Positions 16,870-26,046 of a stretch of 64,000 nucleotides of DNA are shown here, piece after piece. A model generated the notes under the pieces. The model saw only the letters and a list, made by a program, of their open reading frames with translations. It was not told where the DNA came from and searched no databases. This stretch comes from UBA6059 sp965227155 (GTDB lineage Bacteria; Bacteroidota; Bacteroidia; Cytophagales; Cyclobacteriaceae). A program made the position numbers and the translations under genes. Position 1 is the stretch's first letter. Each line of letters opens with the position of its first letter. The DNA lies in the NCBI GenBank assembly GCA_965227155.1, contig OZ245731.1, positions 1,612,001 to 1,676,000 on the forward strand, written 5' to 3'.

Positions 16870-18701
16870 TCCTGTAGCGCCTTCTCAACTTCTGGATCGA
16901 GTTGATCATCCCCCATCTGTTCTGCTTCGCTAAACAGGTCAGACCCATCGTCCTTGTAGATATCCTGCACATGGTCAGCATACTTATCCATGATGACCCT
17001 GCGCTTGAGTTTCAGTGTAGGCGTCAACTCATCTGTTTCAGGAGTCCATGGGTCTTTCATGAGCCTAAACTGCTTAATTTTTTCCCATTTGCCCAGATGC
17101 TTGTTAAGCTGATCAATTTCATCCTGGAAGATTTTAATGATTTTTTCATCAGCAACCAGCTCCTCAAAATCAGAAAACAATATGAAATTATTGCTGGCAA
17201 TTTCTGAAAGCTTCTCAAAGTTGGGAACAATCAGAGCTGCAGGAAACTTTTTGCCCTCGCCTACCACCATTACCTGCTCAATAAGCACTGACTCCTTGAG
17301 CTTATTCTCAATAATTTGAGGAGCGATATAAAGACCTCCGGAGGTTTTGAAAAGTTCCTTCTTACGGTCAGTGATTCGTAAATATCCATTCTCAATTTGT
17401 CCAATATCTCCAGTATGAAACCACCCGTCTTTGATTACCTCATTGGTAAGGTCAGGGTTTTTGTAATACCCCATCATAAGGTTGGGCCCTTTACATAAGA
17501 TTTCACCATCCTTACCTAATTTTATGCTTACACTTTCTACAGTACTACCCACATGACCGATTTTAGGATCATTTGGTCTGGTGGCGGTCACAATCGGGGA
17601 GGTTTCGGTAAGACCGTATCCTTCCAAAATTTTGATACCGGCAGCCCAAAATACCCGTGCCAATCGAGGTTGTAAAGCGGCAGCACCGCTTTGAATGTGT
17701 TCAATATTTCCGCCAAGTGCTTCACGCCATTTACTGAAAATCAGTTTATCCGCTACTGCCAACTGTCTTTTGTAGATTGGCCCTGGCTTCACTGCCGGAT
17801 CATATTTGAGGCCCAGTCTGATTGCCCAGAAAAAGATCCCTTTTTTGATAGTACTGAGTTCTTCTCCTTTAGCAATGATCTTATCATAAACTTTTTCCAG
17901 AAGCCTTGGCACTGTATTGAAGGTATGAGGTTTGATCTCCTTGATGTTATCCCCCACTTTTTCAATACTTTCTGCATAATAAATACTAACCCCTAAATAC
18001 AGGTACATATATGTGCCTGTGCGCTCATAAATGTGGTTAAGGGGCAGAAAGCTCAACGCTCTTGCTTTGCCAGGAGTGACAGTAGAGCACTCCACTGCCG
18101 CAATGGTATTGGAAACCACATTTTTATGAGAAAGCATAACACCTTTGGGATTACCCGTAGTGCCGGAGGTGTAAATGATAGTAAGCAGGTCATCCTCCGT
18201 TATGGATTTTTTGATCTCCTCCAATTCACCATCATTATCTTCCTTACCACCAAGCTTTCCAATTTCAGTCCAATGCTTTTCATCACTTATTTTATCAAAA
18301 GCATAAATTTCAATATCGTCGTTGTTCTCAGTAGCTGCATAGACTTTTTCGAGATGTTCCCTATTTGATACAAAGGCCAATTTAATTTCTGCCTCATTAA
18401 AGATGTAGGCATAATCATCTACGCTAAGGTTTGTGTACATAGGCACCAGCACAGCACCAACCTGCTGCACTGCCAGATCGATGAAATTCCATTCGGGTCG
18501 GCTACCTGATACCAGCGCTACGTTATCTCCTTTCTTCACACCCATCTTCAACAGGCCTTTGCTCACCTGATTCACAATTTTGATGGTCTGCTCCGTGCCG
18601 TAGCATTTCCATTTTCCCTCCGTTTTAAAACTAAGGGTGTCCTTTAAAGGGTAATTTTCATATTGATAGTATATGAAATCAAATGCTCTTTTGGGTTCCA
18701 T
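16866..18701 (-). CDS. Long-chain acyl-CoA synthetase (AMP-binding)
   Basis: This 611-residue ANL-superfamily enzyme activates fatty acids to acyl-CoA through an acyl-adenylate. The P-loop-like motif YTSGTTGNPKGVMLSHKN lies near residue 180. Motif GYGLTETSP, motif GWFHTGDIG and the hinge region ITDRKKELFKTSGG follow in order. Length and motif set fit the FadD15/ACSL class. It is transcribed alone, with a promoter-like box upstream and convergent with the alpha/beta hydrolase. Confidence 0.93.
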   Translation of the reverse strand: MEPKRAFDFIYYQYENYPLKDTLSFKTEGKWKCYGTEQTIKIVNQVSKGLLKMGVKKGDNVALVSGSRPEWNFIDLAVQQVGAVLVPMYTNLSVDDYAYIFNEAEIKLAFVSNREHLEKVYAATENNDDIEIYAFDKISDEKHWTEIGKLGGKEDNDGELEEIKKSITEDDLLTIIYTSGTTGNPKGVMLSHKNVVSNTIAAVECSTVTPGKARALSFLPLNHIYERTGTYMYLYLGVSIYYAESIEKVGDNIKEIKPHTFNTVPRLLEKVYDKIIAKGEELSTIKKGIFFWAIRLGLKYDPAVKPGPIYKRQLAVADKLIFSKWREALGGNIEHIQSGAAALQPRLARVFWAAGIKILEGYGLTETSPIVTATRPNDPKIGHVGSTVESVSIKLGKDGEILCKGPNLMMGYYKNPDLTNEVIKDGWFHTGDIGQIENGYLRITDRKKELFKTSGGLYIAPQIIENKLKESVLIEQVMVVGEGKKFPAALIVPNFEKLSEIASNNFILFSDFEELVADEKIIKIFQDEIDQLNKHLGKWEKIKQFRLMKDPWTPETDELTPTLKLKRRVIMDKYADHVQDIYKDDGSDLFSEAEQMGDDQLDPEVEKALQD

Positions 18702-18729
18702 AAGTATTTTGCCGGTTGTTCATGTCTAT

Positions 18730-18737
18730 CAAAAATA
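18730..18737 (-). promoter_or_regulatory. Bacteroidetes -7 element (TATTTTTG) for the acyl-CoA synthetase gene
   Basis: The minus-strand TATTTTTG matches TAnnTTTG, 28 bp upstream of the ATG. No clear -33 element at the expected spacing. Confidence 0.4.
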
Positions 18738-18809
18738 GTATGCATGACGAATAAATTGAAGCAAATACTTATGAGTATGCTGATTCCTATTGAAATTTAG
18801 GAGAATTGC

Positions 18810-21341
18810 CTATGCTTCAAGGCCTTTGTCACGCATTTTCACAAACTCTGTGTAGCGTCTGTGAATGGCCATTATAAATCCCAGAACCAGTACAATAGTG
18901 CCTATCCACAAAATGTTGATGAGCGGCTTTTCTACTGCTTCCAGAATAATCCAGTCTTTTTGCCTTGTATTCGCTCCAATGGTGAAGCTGTTTTCCTGAG
19001 GATTGATATCGAGCAAAGTAATTTTTGCAGCCAGATCGGTAACTTCATCTGCGATACGGCCTGCCATCTTATCTTTGATGATATAAATGGGCTCAGCCAA
19101 ATACTCGTCATATGGACCCATGAGTTTAATTTGTGCCTTGATGGCTACATCTTCCTCACCCAGCGTAGTGCCCGGGAGCTCCATCACCCGCTCCACACCT
19201 GTAAGTTCAGCAACATAATCGTTCACAAAAAATTGCTCTCCAACAGCTACCGTATATTCTTTCATTTCGCCCCATTCATCCTCCTGCTCAGGGTCAGGAA
19301 ATGTGCGAACGTGAGTATAGAGATCCCTACCTATTTTTCGTTCGATATCCGGGGAATATACAATCATATCCATGGTTTCATTGATCTGAACCCTTGGATA
19401 TAGGGTAAACTCTTTTTCCTCCCCTTTTTTGTAGTTGACTTCAAAATAACTATTCTCAGGGTTGATGAATTCTAGTGTGTCGCCAACTTCAAAATAGGTT
19501 TTCCCTTCTACAGCCATAGGCCTACGAGCTATGGCTTTCATAGGGTCACTGGTATATTGGATATAGTTTTCCTTCACATATCCCGGATACCCTTTGACCT
19601 GCTTTCTTATACCCATATAGTTAAGCGAATAATCTCCCATTTGACGGGGCTCATGGATAAAAAGTAGCAGGTTGTTTCTATTGACCTCTTCTGGAAAATC
19701 TTTGTGCCATATCAGTCCGGTATTATTCATAGAAAGGATTTTTGAATACCCGGAAGAGAATAGGATTCCAACGAGCATCATCGCAATGCCTATATGAGCG
19801 ATAGAGCCACCGGATAGTTTGTAATTGCTCTTCAAAACTGTACTTAGGATCTTGAGATTTGCCACTATCGAGTAAATGCTGGCCGTAAGCAGGATCATAA
19901 ATACCGGATCGGTCATTTTAGATACGAGAATGATAGCACTTGATAGGATGAGTGAAACTATCACTGGCGTCATCAAAACGTTTTTAAGATCCTTACTGTC
20001 CATTTTTTTCCACCAGAAAAACTGGCCTGTACCGCTTAATATTGCTACGGCTACTGCGAACCACACCTGGAATTTGGTATAAAAAGTGATCTGCTCTGCT
20101 GGAGGCGCAAGGTTTGAAATGCCCCCGAATGCCTCCACTATAGCATTGTATACCGGAATGGAAGTTGGAATAATCACCTGAAAGCCCATTAGGCAAAGTG
20201 TAGTGGCTCCAATAAAAATCCAGAACTCCCGGGAATAAGTGGACACTTCCTCGTCGGTCGAGGGAATCTTTGGCCATGCTCTCACCAGAAGCACTATCGC
20301 GACTATTAAAAAAGCTACGAGGTACAACAATAGCTGCCCACTTAGCCCAAGGTCAGTAAACGAGTGCACTGATGAGTCTCCCAATATACCACTTCGGGTT
20401 AGGAATGTAGCATATAGTATAGTGAGGAATGTAGCTATGGAAAGAATCAGCGCAGCTTTTAGGGCTGTGTTGTTTTTCTTGAAGGCTATCATGGTATGGA
20501 TAGCAGCAATAAGAATAAGCCAGGGCACATAGATTGCATTCTCCACAGGGTCCCAGTTCCAGTAACCACCAAAGTTTAAAGTTTCATATGCCCAATAAGC
20601 ACCCATTAAGATCCCTATACCCAATACCAAAGCTGAAAATAAAGACCATGGCAATGCCGGCCGTACCCACTCCCTTACCTTGCCTATCCATAAGCCCGCG
20701 GTAGCATAGGCAAAAGGGATTAATGTTGTGGCGAATCCAAGAAACAGTGTTGGGGGGTGGATTACCATCCAATAATTCTGTAGCAAAGGGTTCAGACCGG
20801 TACCATCTTCAGGGATAAACTCGGGGTTCATTTCAAAAATTGGCGCATTGATGGCATCTCTCAGGAGAATAAATGGTGAACTACCAATTTTCAGGTCGAA
20901 AATGACCACACCCAAAATCATAGAGGTGAGAAATGCCTGAACCAACGAAAAAATGGTCATTACCGGACCTTCCCAGAAGCGGTTGGTGAAAATGATGATT
21001 ATCCCCAGGAGCACATTCCAGAAAAGCCAAAGTAGGAATGATCCCTCCTGTCCTTCCCAAAAACAGGAAATCTGATAGTACCAGGGCAACAATTTGGAGG
21101 AATGCTGGTATGCATAATAATATTCGAAATAATGATTATTGATGATGTAGAACAGGATAAAAACTACACCGAAAATTGAAAAGCCATGCAATAAGAAAAC
21201 AGAACGCGCGTACCGCTGCCATTGCTTTTTAGTTAGCTCATCTGCCTGCGTATATTGGATGTAGGCATACACACTTACCAAAGACAACACAAATGAAACA
21301 ATGACCAGCAAATGGCCAATGTTACCCACCAGATAATGCAT
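18810..21341 (-). CDS. ccmF: Cytochrome c maturation heme lyase subunit CcmF
   Basis: This 843-residue protein has about 14-15 membrane segments. The tryptophan-rich heme-handling (WWD) motif reads GGYWNWDPVENA near residue 260, with conserved His residues in flanking helices and a large periplasmic C-terminal region (about 560-800). CcmF takes heme from CcmE and attaches it to apocytochrome c. It is longer than E. coli CcmF (about 650), mainly through the C-terminal periplasmic part. It is the last gene of ccmB-C-D-E-F, 12 bp after ccmE. Confidence 0.95.
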   Translation of the reverse strand: MHYLVGNIGHLLVIVSFVLSLVSVYAYIQYTQADELTKKQWQRYARSVFLLHGFSIFGVVFILFYIINNHYFEYYYAYQHSSKLLPWYYQISCFWEGQEGSFLLWLFWNVLLGIIIIFTNRFWEGPVMTIFSLVQAFLTSMILGVVIFDLKIGSSPFILLRDAINAPIFEMNPEFIPEDGTGLNPLLQNYWMVIHPPTLFLGFATTLIPFAYATAGLWIGKVREWVRPALPWSLFSALVLGIGILMGAYWAYETLNFGGYWNWDPVENAIYVPWLILIAAIHTMIAFKKNNTALKAALILSIATFLTILYATFLTRSGILGDSSVHSFTDLGLSGQLLLYLVAFLIVAIVLLVRAWPKIPSTDEEVSTYSREFWIFIGATTLCLMGFQVIIPTSIPVYNAIVEAFGGISNLAPPAEQITFYTKFQVWFAVAVAILSGTGQFFWWKKMDSKDLKNVLMTPVIVSLILSSAIILVSKMTDPVFMILLTASIYSIVANLKILSTVLKSNYKLSGGSIAHIGIAMMLVGILFSSGYSKILSMNNTGLIWHKDFPEEVNRNNLLLFIHEPRQMGDYSLNYMGIRKQVKGYPGYVKENYIQYTSDPMKAIARRPMAVEGKTYFEVGDTLEFINPENSYFEVNYKKGEEKEFTLYPRVQINETMDMIVYSPDIERKIGRDLYTHVRTFPDPEQEDEWGEMKEYTVAVGEQFFVNDYVAELTGVERVMELPGTTLGEEDVAIKAQIKLMGPYDEYLAEPIYIIKDKMAGRIADEVTDLAAKITLLDINPQENSFTIGANTRQKDWIILEAVEKPLINILWIGTIVLVLGFIMAIHRRYTEFVKMRDKGLEA

Positions 21342-21353
21342 ACTTCTTATTGA

Positions 21354-21770
21354 TTAAATACCCGCATTGAATTTAACTTCCTCCTCCTGATATTTTGAAG
21401 GACATTTCATAAGGATTTTGTTGGCAAGGAAGCTTTCATTTTGATAAGAGCCTATCACCACCACCTGCTCGGATCGCATAAAATCAGCGGGCATAGGTTC
21501 CGGATAAAATACCCTTTGTTCGTTTTGGTTTTCATCCACCATAATGAATGAGAAAGATAGCATATCATCGCTTTTCTCGATACCAATAACATTTCCATCT
21601 GTATCTTTTTTCAACTGGCCTACCACATGGATTTTCTCATCTTTGCCTTTATCAGCTAGCTCCTTAGCTTCACTAAAAGTTACGTATGTACTAGCATCAC
21701 CCGCTGTAGAAACGATTATGGTAATGGCTATGGCTATAACAGCGATTCCTAATATGTGGGATTTTTTCAT
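21354..21770 (-). CDS. ccmE: Heme chaperone CcmE, cysteine (CxxxY) type
   Basis: This 138-residue protein has one N-terminal membrane anchor (about residues 5-22) and a periplasmic OB-fold. CcmE carries heme covalently from CcmC to CcmF. In the E. coli type the heme-binding motif is HxxxY; here the same place, after an ANKIL strand, reads Cys123-Pro-Ser-Lys-Tyr127 (Cys codon at bases 21402-21404). This is the CxxxY variant known from Desulfovibrio and archaea. The Tyr is retained. It lies between ccmD and ccmF in the operon. Confidence 0.92.
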   Translation of the reverse strand: MKKSHILGIAVIAIAITIIVSTAGDASTYVTFSEAKELADKGKDEKIHVVGQLKKDTDGNVIGIEKSDDMLSFSFIMVDENQNEQRVFYPEPMPADFMRSEQVVVIGSYQNESFLANKILMKCPSKYQEEEVKFNAGI

Positions 21771-21804
21771 TTGTATTGGAAATTAATTTGTCAGTGCAAA
21801 CTGC

Positions 21805-22032
21805 CTAGGTTTTTTCTTTGTCTTCAACTTTTTTTTCAAGGCGGTCGATCTTCCTATCTACGATAAAAAGGTAAACAAAAAAACCTGCTAATAGTGTTCC
21901 AAAAACAGCTATAACCACCCAAATTTTTCCATCCTCTCTGAATTGATCAGCCATTGTTACCGGTTGCGCCAGCAAAACTGCAGGTAGCGCCATCAGCAAT
22001 GTGGTAACAACTATTGCTATTTTGTTATTCAT
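21805..22032 (-). CDS. ccmD: CcmD-like small membrane protein
   Basis: The chosen ATG at 22032 gives 75 residues: a cleavable-looking N-terminal signal (residues 1-22, ending LLAQ), one transmembrane helix (about 38-58, WVVIAVFGTLLAGFFVYLFIV) and a charged, Lys-rich tail. CcmD helps release holo-CcmE from CcmC. The longer frame starting at 22092 would overlap ccmC by 60 bp and lacks the signal at its N-terminus. The 4-bp overlap of ATG with the ccmC TGA supports the shorter form. CcmD is poorly conserved, so the call rests on size, topology and position. Confidence 0.8.
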   Translation of the reverse strand: MNNKIAIVVTTLLMALPAVLLAQPVTMADQFREDGKIWVVIAVFGTLLAGFFVYLFIVDRKIDRLEKKVEDKEKT

Positions 22033-22703
22033 ATTGCTTCGTCCAGTTTTTCCTGTAATCTTCTCCATCGATACCGCAAATTTACAATCCAAAATCCTAA
22101 CATGGTCCAGGCTATCACGGCAGGGTAAAACACCAAACGCAGATTCGAATCCAGGTCATAGGCATTAAAGCCGGGGTTGCCACCATTACCTGGGTGTAAG
22201 CTGTCTGTCATTCTAGGAAGGATGAATAAGAGTGGAATCAAAGCTGCAAATGCGAAAATATTGTATACCGCACTTATTCGGGCACGCTGTTGTGGATCCT
22301 GTAGTGATCCTCTTAGGATGAAATAGGCAAAATAAATAAGTAGCCCTATGGCAGAGGCGTTTTGCTTGGGGTCATTGCTCCACGGAGCGCCCCAGGTAAA
22401 ATTGGCCCACACCATACCGGTTACTATGCCCAAGAGGCCCATAAAAACACCTACATTGGCCATTTCTACGCTTATCAAATCCAACTCAGCAGTACCTTTG
22501 TTGAGATATTTGATGGCATAAACCATAGATGCTCCAAGTATTATAATCATCCCAAACCACATGGGCACGTGAAAATGCAAGACACGTATGGTTTCATTTA
22601 AGATGGCCAATCTTGGCACGTCAAATAAAAAGCCTCCTACAAACGTGTAGAATACGAGCACTACACATACATATTTCCACCAACTTTTTTCTATCCACTT
22701 CAT
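22029..22703 (-). CDS. ccmC: Heme transfer protein CcmC (CcsA family)
   Basis: The product is 224 residues from the ATG at 22703 (MKWIEKSWWKYV); an upstream extension in the same frame lies inside ccmB and is unlikely to be used. It has six membrane helices and the WWD motif NFTWGAPWSNDPKQN near residue 115, flanked by conserved His residues (VLHFHVPMWFG near residue 40). CcmC loads heme onto CcmE at the periplasmic face. It lies 2 bp after ccmB and overlaps ccmD by 4 bp. Confidence 0.95.
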   Translation of the reverse strand: MKWIEKSWWKYVCVVLVFYTFVGGFLFDVPRLAILNETIRVLHFHVPMWFGMIIILGASMVYAIKYLNKGTAELDLISVEMANVGVFMGLLGIVTGMVWANFTWGAPWSNDPKQNASAIGLLIYFAYFILRGSLQDPQQRARISAVYNIFAFAALIPLLFILPRMTDSLHPGNGGNPGFNAYDLDSNLRLVFYPAVIAWTMLGFWIVNLRYRWRRLQEKLDEAI

Positions 22704-22705
22704 AT

Positions 22706-23368
22706 TTAACCGCGCCAAAGGTATGGGAACAACAAATACGATAATGTGATTATAATCACATTTATAGCAACCAGAACCAGGATCTCGTCTGTGCTGGCAG
22801 ACCAATCAAGGCCATCCATGGCATTCTTAGAAGATTTAATCACCATCAGCAATATCGGTAGTACTACCGGAAAGCTTAGAACAGCCATTAAAACAGCATT
22901 GTTTCCTGCTTTGGAGGCAATACCAGAAATCATAGTGAGCGACCCGGCAAAACCTACGGCTGCCAATAAAATGATGATGAAATACAGGCCTTTGTCCTGC
23001 ACAGGATTGCCAAGTATCATACTGAACATGCCATATCCTAAAACAGCCAATAGCACCATTAACCCGGTATTGTATAAGATTTTAGAAATGATGAGTGATT
23101 CCGGAGATGTCAGGAAAAAATAATAATACTGCCGGTTGGCATTTTCCTGAAAAAAACTCTTTGCCACCGCGTTCATAGCTGAAAACAACATGATGATCCA
23201 AAACAGTGTATTCCAGACGATTGGCGTAAGGGCCTGCCCATATTGAAATGCCAAATAGCAGATAAATATCGAAGATGCGGTGTACAGCAATATGCCATTC
23301 AAAGCATATCGGTTACGCCATTCAAGTGTAAGGTCTTTTTGAATTAATGCTGCTATTTCTCTTTTCAT
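22706..23368 (-). CDS. ccmB: Heme exporter subunit CcmB
   Basis: The product is 220 residues with six membrane segments of CcmB type (KDLTLEWRNRYALNG near the start; FFLTSPES near residue 85). CcmB pairs with the ATPase CcmA to release holo-CcmE; no ccmA is in this window. Two more ATGs lie upstream (23386, 23377), but the promoter-like -7 box covers 23384-23391, so a transcript starting some 6 bp downstream of it could only use the ATG at 23368. It is the first gene of the ccm operon. Confidence 0.92.
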   Translation of the reverse strand: MKREIAALIQKDLTLEWRNRYALNGILLYTASSIFICYLAFQYGQALTPIVWNTLFWIIMLFSAMNAVAKSFFQENANRQYYYFFLTSPESLIISKILYNTGLMVLLAVLGYGMFSMILGNPVQDKGLYFIIILLAAVGFAGSLTMISGIASKAGNNAVLMAVLSFPVVLPILLMVIKSSKNAMDGLDWSASTDEILVLVAINVIIITLSYLLFPYLWRG

Positions 23369-23383
23369 GTCGAGCATGGAATG

Positions 23384-23415
23384 CAAAAGTAGGTCAAAAT
23401 CAATTATTGCTTCAA
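23384..23415 (-). promoter_or_regulatory. Promoter of the ccmBCDEF operon
   Basis: On the minus strand a TTG at 23415-23413 is followed after 21 bp by TACTTTTG (23391-23384), an exact TAnnTTTG -7 element. Both elements and the spacing fit the Bacteroidetes promoter model, which makes this one of the best promoter candidates in the window. Confidence 0.6.
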
Positions 23416-23503
23416 CGTGCCGAAAATGAATCCTTCAGCTGAGCGCTGGTGATCTAAATACAGAATAACTGCGATAATCATAGTGCTTTATGATTATCCA
23501 TTC

Positions 23504-23511
23504 TAGTTTTG
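23504..23511 (+). promoter_or_regulatory. Bacteroidetes -7 element (TAGTTTTG) for the nucleotide-sugar cluster
   Basis: TAGTTTTG matches TAnnTTTG, 52 bp upstream of the first ATG of the sugar-nucleotide genes and divergent from the ccm promoter. The -33 region has only TTTA, at a short distance. Confidence 0.4.
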
Positions 23512-23563
23512 TTACGCAAACTTTTTTTTATTCAATCAAAGGATTTCATCCACATCAAAATAA

Positions 23564-24571
23564 ATGAAGGTACTAGTAACTGGTGCGGCAGGATTTATTG
23601 GCTTCCACTTATCAAAAAGACTCCACCAAGAAGGCTATCAGGTGGTAGGCATAGACAACCTGAACGACTATTATGATCCAAACCTTAAAAAAAGCAGGCT
23701 TGCCACTTTAGAGCAACTGGATCGCTTTTCATTTCACCAGATCGATCTGGTGGATGATAAGGCTTTAGACAAGCTTTTTAAGGTAGAGGCATTTGATTAT
23801 GTGGTTAACCTGGCGGCACAGGCTGGAGTACGGTACTCCATTGAAAACCCCAGAGCCTACATCGATGCCAATATCGTAGGTTTCATGAATATTCTAGAGT
23901 GCTGCCGACACCACAGCATCAAGCATTTGGTTTACGCATCATCCAGTTCCGTATATGGAGCCAATACCAGCATGCCCTTCTCCGTGCACGACAATGTAGA
24001 TCATCCACTTTCTCTGTATGCCGCCTCCAAAAAGTCAAACGAACTAATGGCACATACCTATGCCAACCTTTATAACCTTCCGGTTACCGGATTGCGGTTT
24101 TTTACCGTCTATGGGCCATATGGCCGACCCGACATGGCCCTTTTCATTTTTACCAAAGCCATCCTAGAAGGGAAGCCCATTGATGTGTACAACCAGGGTA
24201 AAATGAGGCGTGATTTCACTTATGTAGATGACATAGTAGAAGGTATAAAGCGGTTAATTATCGACATTCCTGAACCAAACAACGAATGGTCAGGCCAAAA
24301 TCCGGACCCTTCATCTAGCTTTACCCCATATCGACTTTACAACATCGGAAATAACAACCCTGTGGAGCTACTCGATTTTATATCAGCAATAGAAAAAGCA
24401 CTTGGCAAGAAAGCCATCAAGAACCTGATGCCGCTTCAACCGGGCGATGTGCCGGCCACTTATGCTGATATTGACGATTTGGTTAAAGCTGTAGATTACA
24501 GACCCAATACACCTATAGAAGTAGGTGTAGGCAATTTTGTAGAGTGGTATAAAGAATATTATAAAGTGTAA
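23564..24571 (+). CDS. NAD-dependent epimerase, UDP-glucuronate 4-epimerase-like
   Basis: This 335-residue extended SDR has the NAD-binding motif GAAGFIGFH (residues 7-15). The phrase GIDNLNDYYDPNLKKSRL is characteristic of UDP-glucuronate 4-epimerases (CapI/LpsL type). The catalytic Tyr-x3-Lys reads YAASKK, after the SSSSVYG segment. It probably converts UDP-GlcA to UDP-GalA. It is the first gene of the nucleotide-sugar cluster, 57 bp before rmlA, with a palindrome in the gap. Confidence 0.88.
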   Translation: MKVLVTGAAGFIGFHLSKRLHQEGYQVVGIDNLNDYYDPNLKKSRLATLEQLDRFSFHQIDLVDDKALDKLFKVEAFDYVVNLAAQAGVRYSIENPRAYIDANIVGFMNILECCRHHSIKHLVYASSSSVYGANTSMPFSVHDNVDHPLSLYAASKKSNELMAHTYANLYNLPVTGLRFFTVYGPYGRPDMALFIFTKAILEGKPIDVYNQGKMRRDFTYVDDIVEGIKRLIIDIPEPNNEWSGQNPDPSSSFTPYRLYNIGNNNPVELLDFISAIEKALGKKAIKNLMPLQPGDVPATYADIDDLVKAVDYRPNTPIEVGVGNFVEWYKEYYKV

Positions 24572-24580
24572 CAAAAGGCT

Positions 24581-24594
24581 GTCAAACGTTTGAC
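24581..24594. promoter_or_regulatory. 14-bp perfect palindrome between epimerase gene and rmlA
   Basis: GTCAAACGTTTGAC is a perfect 14-bp palindrome without a spacer, 10 bp after the epimerase stop and 35 bp before the rmlA ATG. There is no T-run after it, so a terminator is unlikely. It could be a dimeric repressor site or a chance occurrence. Confidence 0.4.
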
Positions 24595-24628
24595 TGGCCT
24601 CAATTATACCAACAAGATTTTTACTACT

Positions 24629-25486
24629 ATGAAAGGAATAGTACTCGCCGGCGGTTCCGGCACTAGACTCCACCCGCTTACCCTTGCTGTAAGCAAGCAA
24701 ATATTGCCAGTCTACGACAAACCGATGATTTACTATCCATTATCGGTGCTTATGCTATCTGGTATTCAGGAGATTTTAATCATCAGTACACCTCGTGATC
24801 TTCCGGTATTTAAGGAGCTATTGGGTGATGGTTCACAATTTGGCTGCTCATTTACCTATGCAGTGCAAGAAAAACCCGAAGGTTTGGCGCAGGCATTTAT
24901 CATTGGGGAAGATTTTATTGGAAACGATAAAGTCGCATTGATACTGGGTGATAATATCTTTTACGCCAGTGGTTTGTCAAAGAAATTGCAGGCTTGCAAT
25001 GATCCTGATGGGGGTATTGTGTTTGCCTATCATGTCAACGATCCTGAGCGTTATGGAGTCGTGGAATTTGATAAAAATCAAAATGCCGTTTCTATAGAGG
25101 AGAAGCCGGCAAAACCAAAATCCAAGTACGCAATTCCCGGGCTTTACTACTATGACAATTCGGTTGTAGAGATAGCCAAGTCATTGAAGCCCAGCCCCAG
25201 GGGGGAACTCGAGATCACCGATGTAAACAAGAAATACCTGGAGCAAGGCAAGCTCAAAGTTACTGTGTTTGACAGAGGCACTGCCTGGTTGGATACTGGT
25301 ACCTTCGAATCACTAATGCAAGCTGGTTCATTTGTATATGCCATCGAGCACCGCCAGGGACTAAAGATTAGCTGCCTTGAAGAAATTGCTTACAAGATGG
25401 GTTATATTTCAGCTGAGCAATTGAAAATGCTTGCTCAACCTTTGTTGAAAAGTGGGTATGGTCAATATTTAATGAATCTATTATGA
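24629..25486 (+). CDS. rmlA: Glucose-1-phosphate thymidylyltransferase
   Basis: This 285-residue enzyme makes dTDP-glucose from dTTP and glucose-1-phosphate. The nucleotide-binding motif GGSGTRLHPLT starts at residue 8, and EKPxxPKS is present. The start at 24629 (MKGIVLAGG) is the family's normal one; the frame opens 39 bp earlier but adds an unrelated extension. It overlaps rmlC by 4 bp. No rmlB or rmlD is present in the window. Confidence 0.96.
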   Translation: MKGIVLAGGSGTRLHPLTLAVSKQILPVYDKPMIYYPLSVLMLSGIQEILIISTPRDLPVFKELLGDGSQFGCSFTYAVQEKPEGLAQAFIIGEDFIGNDKVALILGDNIFYASGLSKKLQACNDPDGGIVFAYHVNDPERYGVVEFDKNQNAVSIEEKPAKPKSKYAIPGLYYYDNSVVEIAKSLKPSPRGELEITDVNKKYLEQGKLKVTVFDRGTAWLDTGTFESLMQAGSFVYAIEHRQGLKISCLEEIAYKMGYISAEQLKMLAQPLLKSGYGQYLMNLL

Positions 25487-26046
25487 ACGTAATCGAATGT
25501 TCCATCCCAGGCATACTGATATTTGAGCCAAGGGTATTTGATGACCCTCGTGGTTTCTTTTATGAAGGCTTTAATCAGGAAAAAGTAGAAGATCTTACAG
25601 GTATTGATTTCCAAATCAAACAACTCAATTTTTCAAGATCTACAAAAAATGTATTGCGTGGCCTTCACTTTCAGAAGAACCCCAAGGCACAAAGCAAATT
25701 CATTAGCTGCATACAAGGTGAGATCCTGGATGTGGTTGTCGATATTAGAAAAAATTCACCCACATATGGTCAATCTGAAAAAATATTGCTGACTAATGAA
25801 AACTTCCGCAGATTTTATGTGCCTGCGGGATTTGCCCATGGCTTTCTCGTGGTAAGTGAATCGGCAGAGATTATGTATGCGGTAGATGAAACCTATTCTG
25901 CCGAACATGACAGTGGCATCTATTTCAATGACCCGGATCTCAATATTGACTGGGGTGTTTCTCAAGATCAACTTATACTTTCTGAAAAAGATAAAAAACT
26001 GCCCCTGTTAAAAGAGGCTGACATAAACTTTACATATCATGGCTAA
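25483..26046 (+). CDS. rmlC: dTDP-4-dehydrorhamnose 3,5-epimerase
   Basis: This 187-residue cupin epimerase has FEPRVFDDPRGFFYEGFNQEKV at the N-terminus, the catalytic His in VLRGLHFQ (about residue 63), VDIRKNSPTYGQ, and the Tyr region with FYVPAGFAHGFLV. It converts dTDP-4-keto-6-deoxyglucose to the rhamnose configuration. It overlaps rmlA by 4 bp and the following decarboxylase gene by 8 bp, so it is co-transcribed. Confidence 0.96.
   Translation: MNVIECSIPGILIFEPRVFDDPRGFFYEGFNQEKVEDLTGIDFQIKQLNFSRSTKNVLRGLHFQKNPKAQSKFISCIQGEILDVVVDIRKNSPTYGQSEKILLTNENFRRFYVPAGFAHGFLVVSESAEIMYAVDETYSAEHDSGIYFNDPDLNIDWGVSQDQLILSEKDKKLPLLKEADINFTYHG

Noticed and set aside
18770..18809. Possible terminator after ccmF (TCCTA...TAGGA)
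   Set aside because: Only five paired bases, few G-C pairs and no T-run on the minus strand.
23564..24571. Calling the first sugar gene rmlB (dTDP-glucose 4,6-dehydratase)
   Set aside because: The N-terminal signature fits UDP-glucuronate 4-epimerase, and the dehydratase active-site phrase (Asp-Glu pair) is absent.
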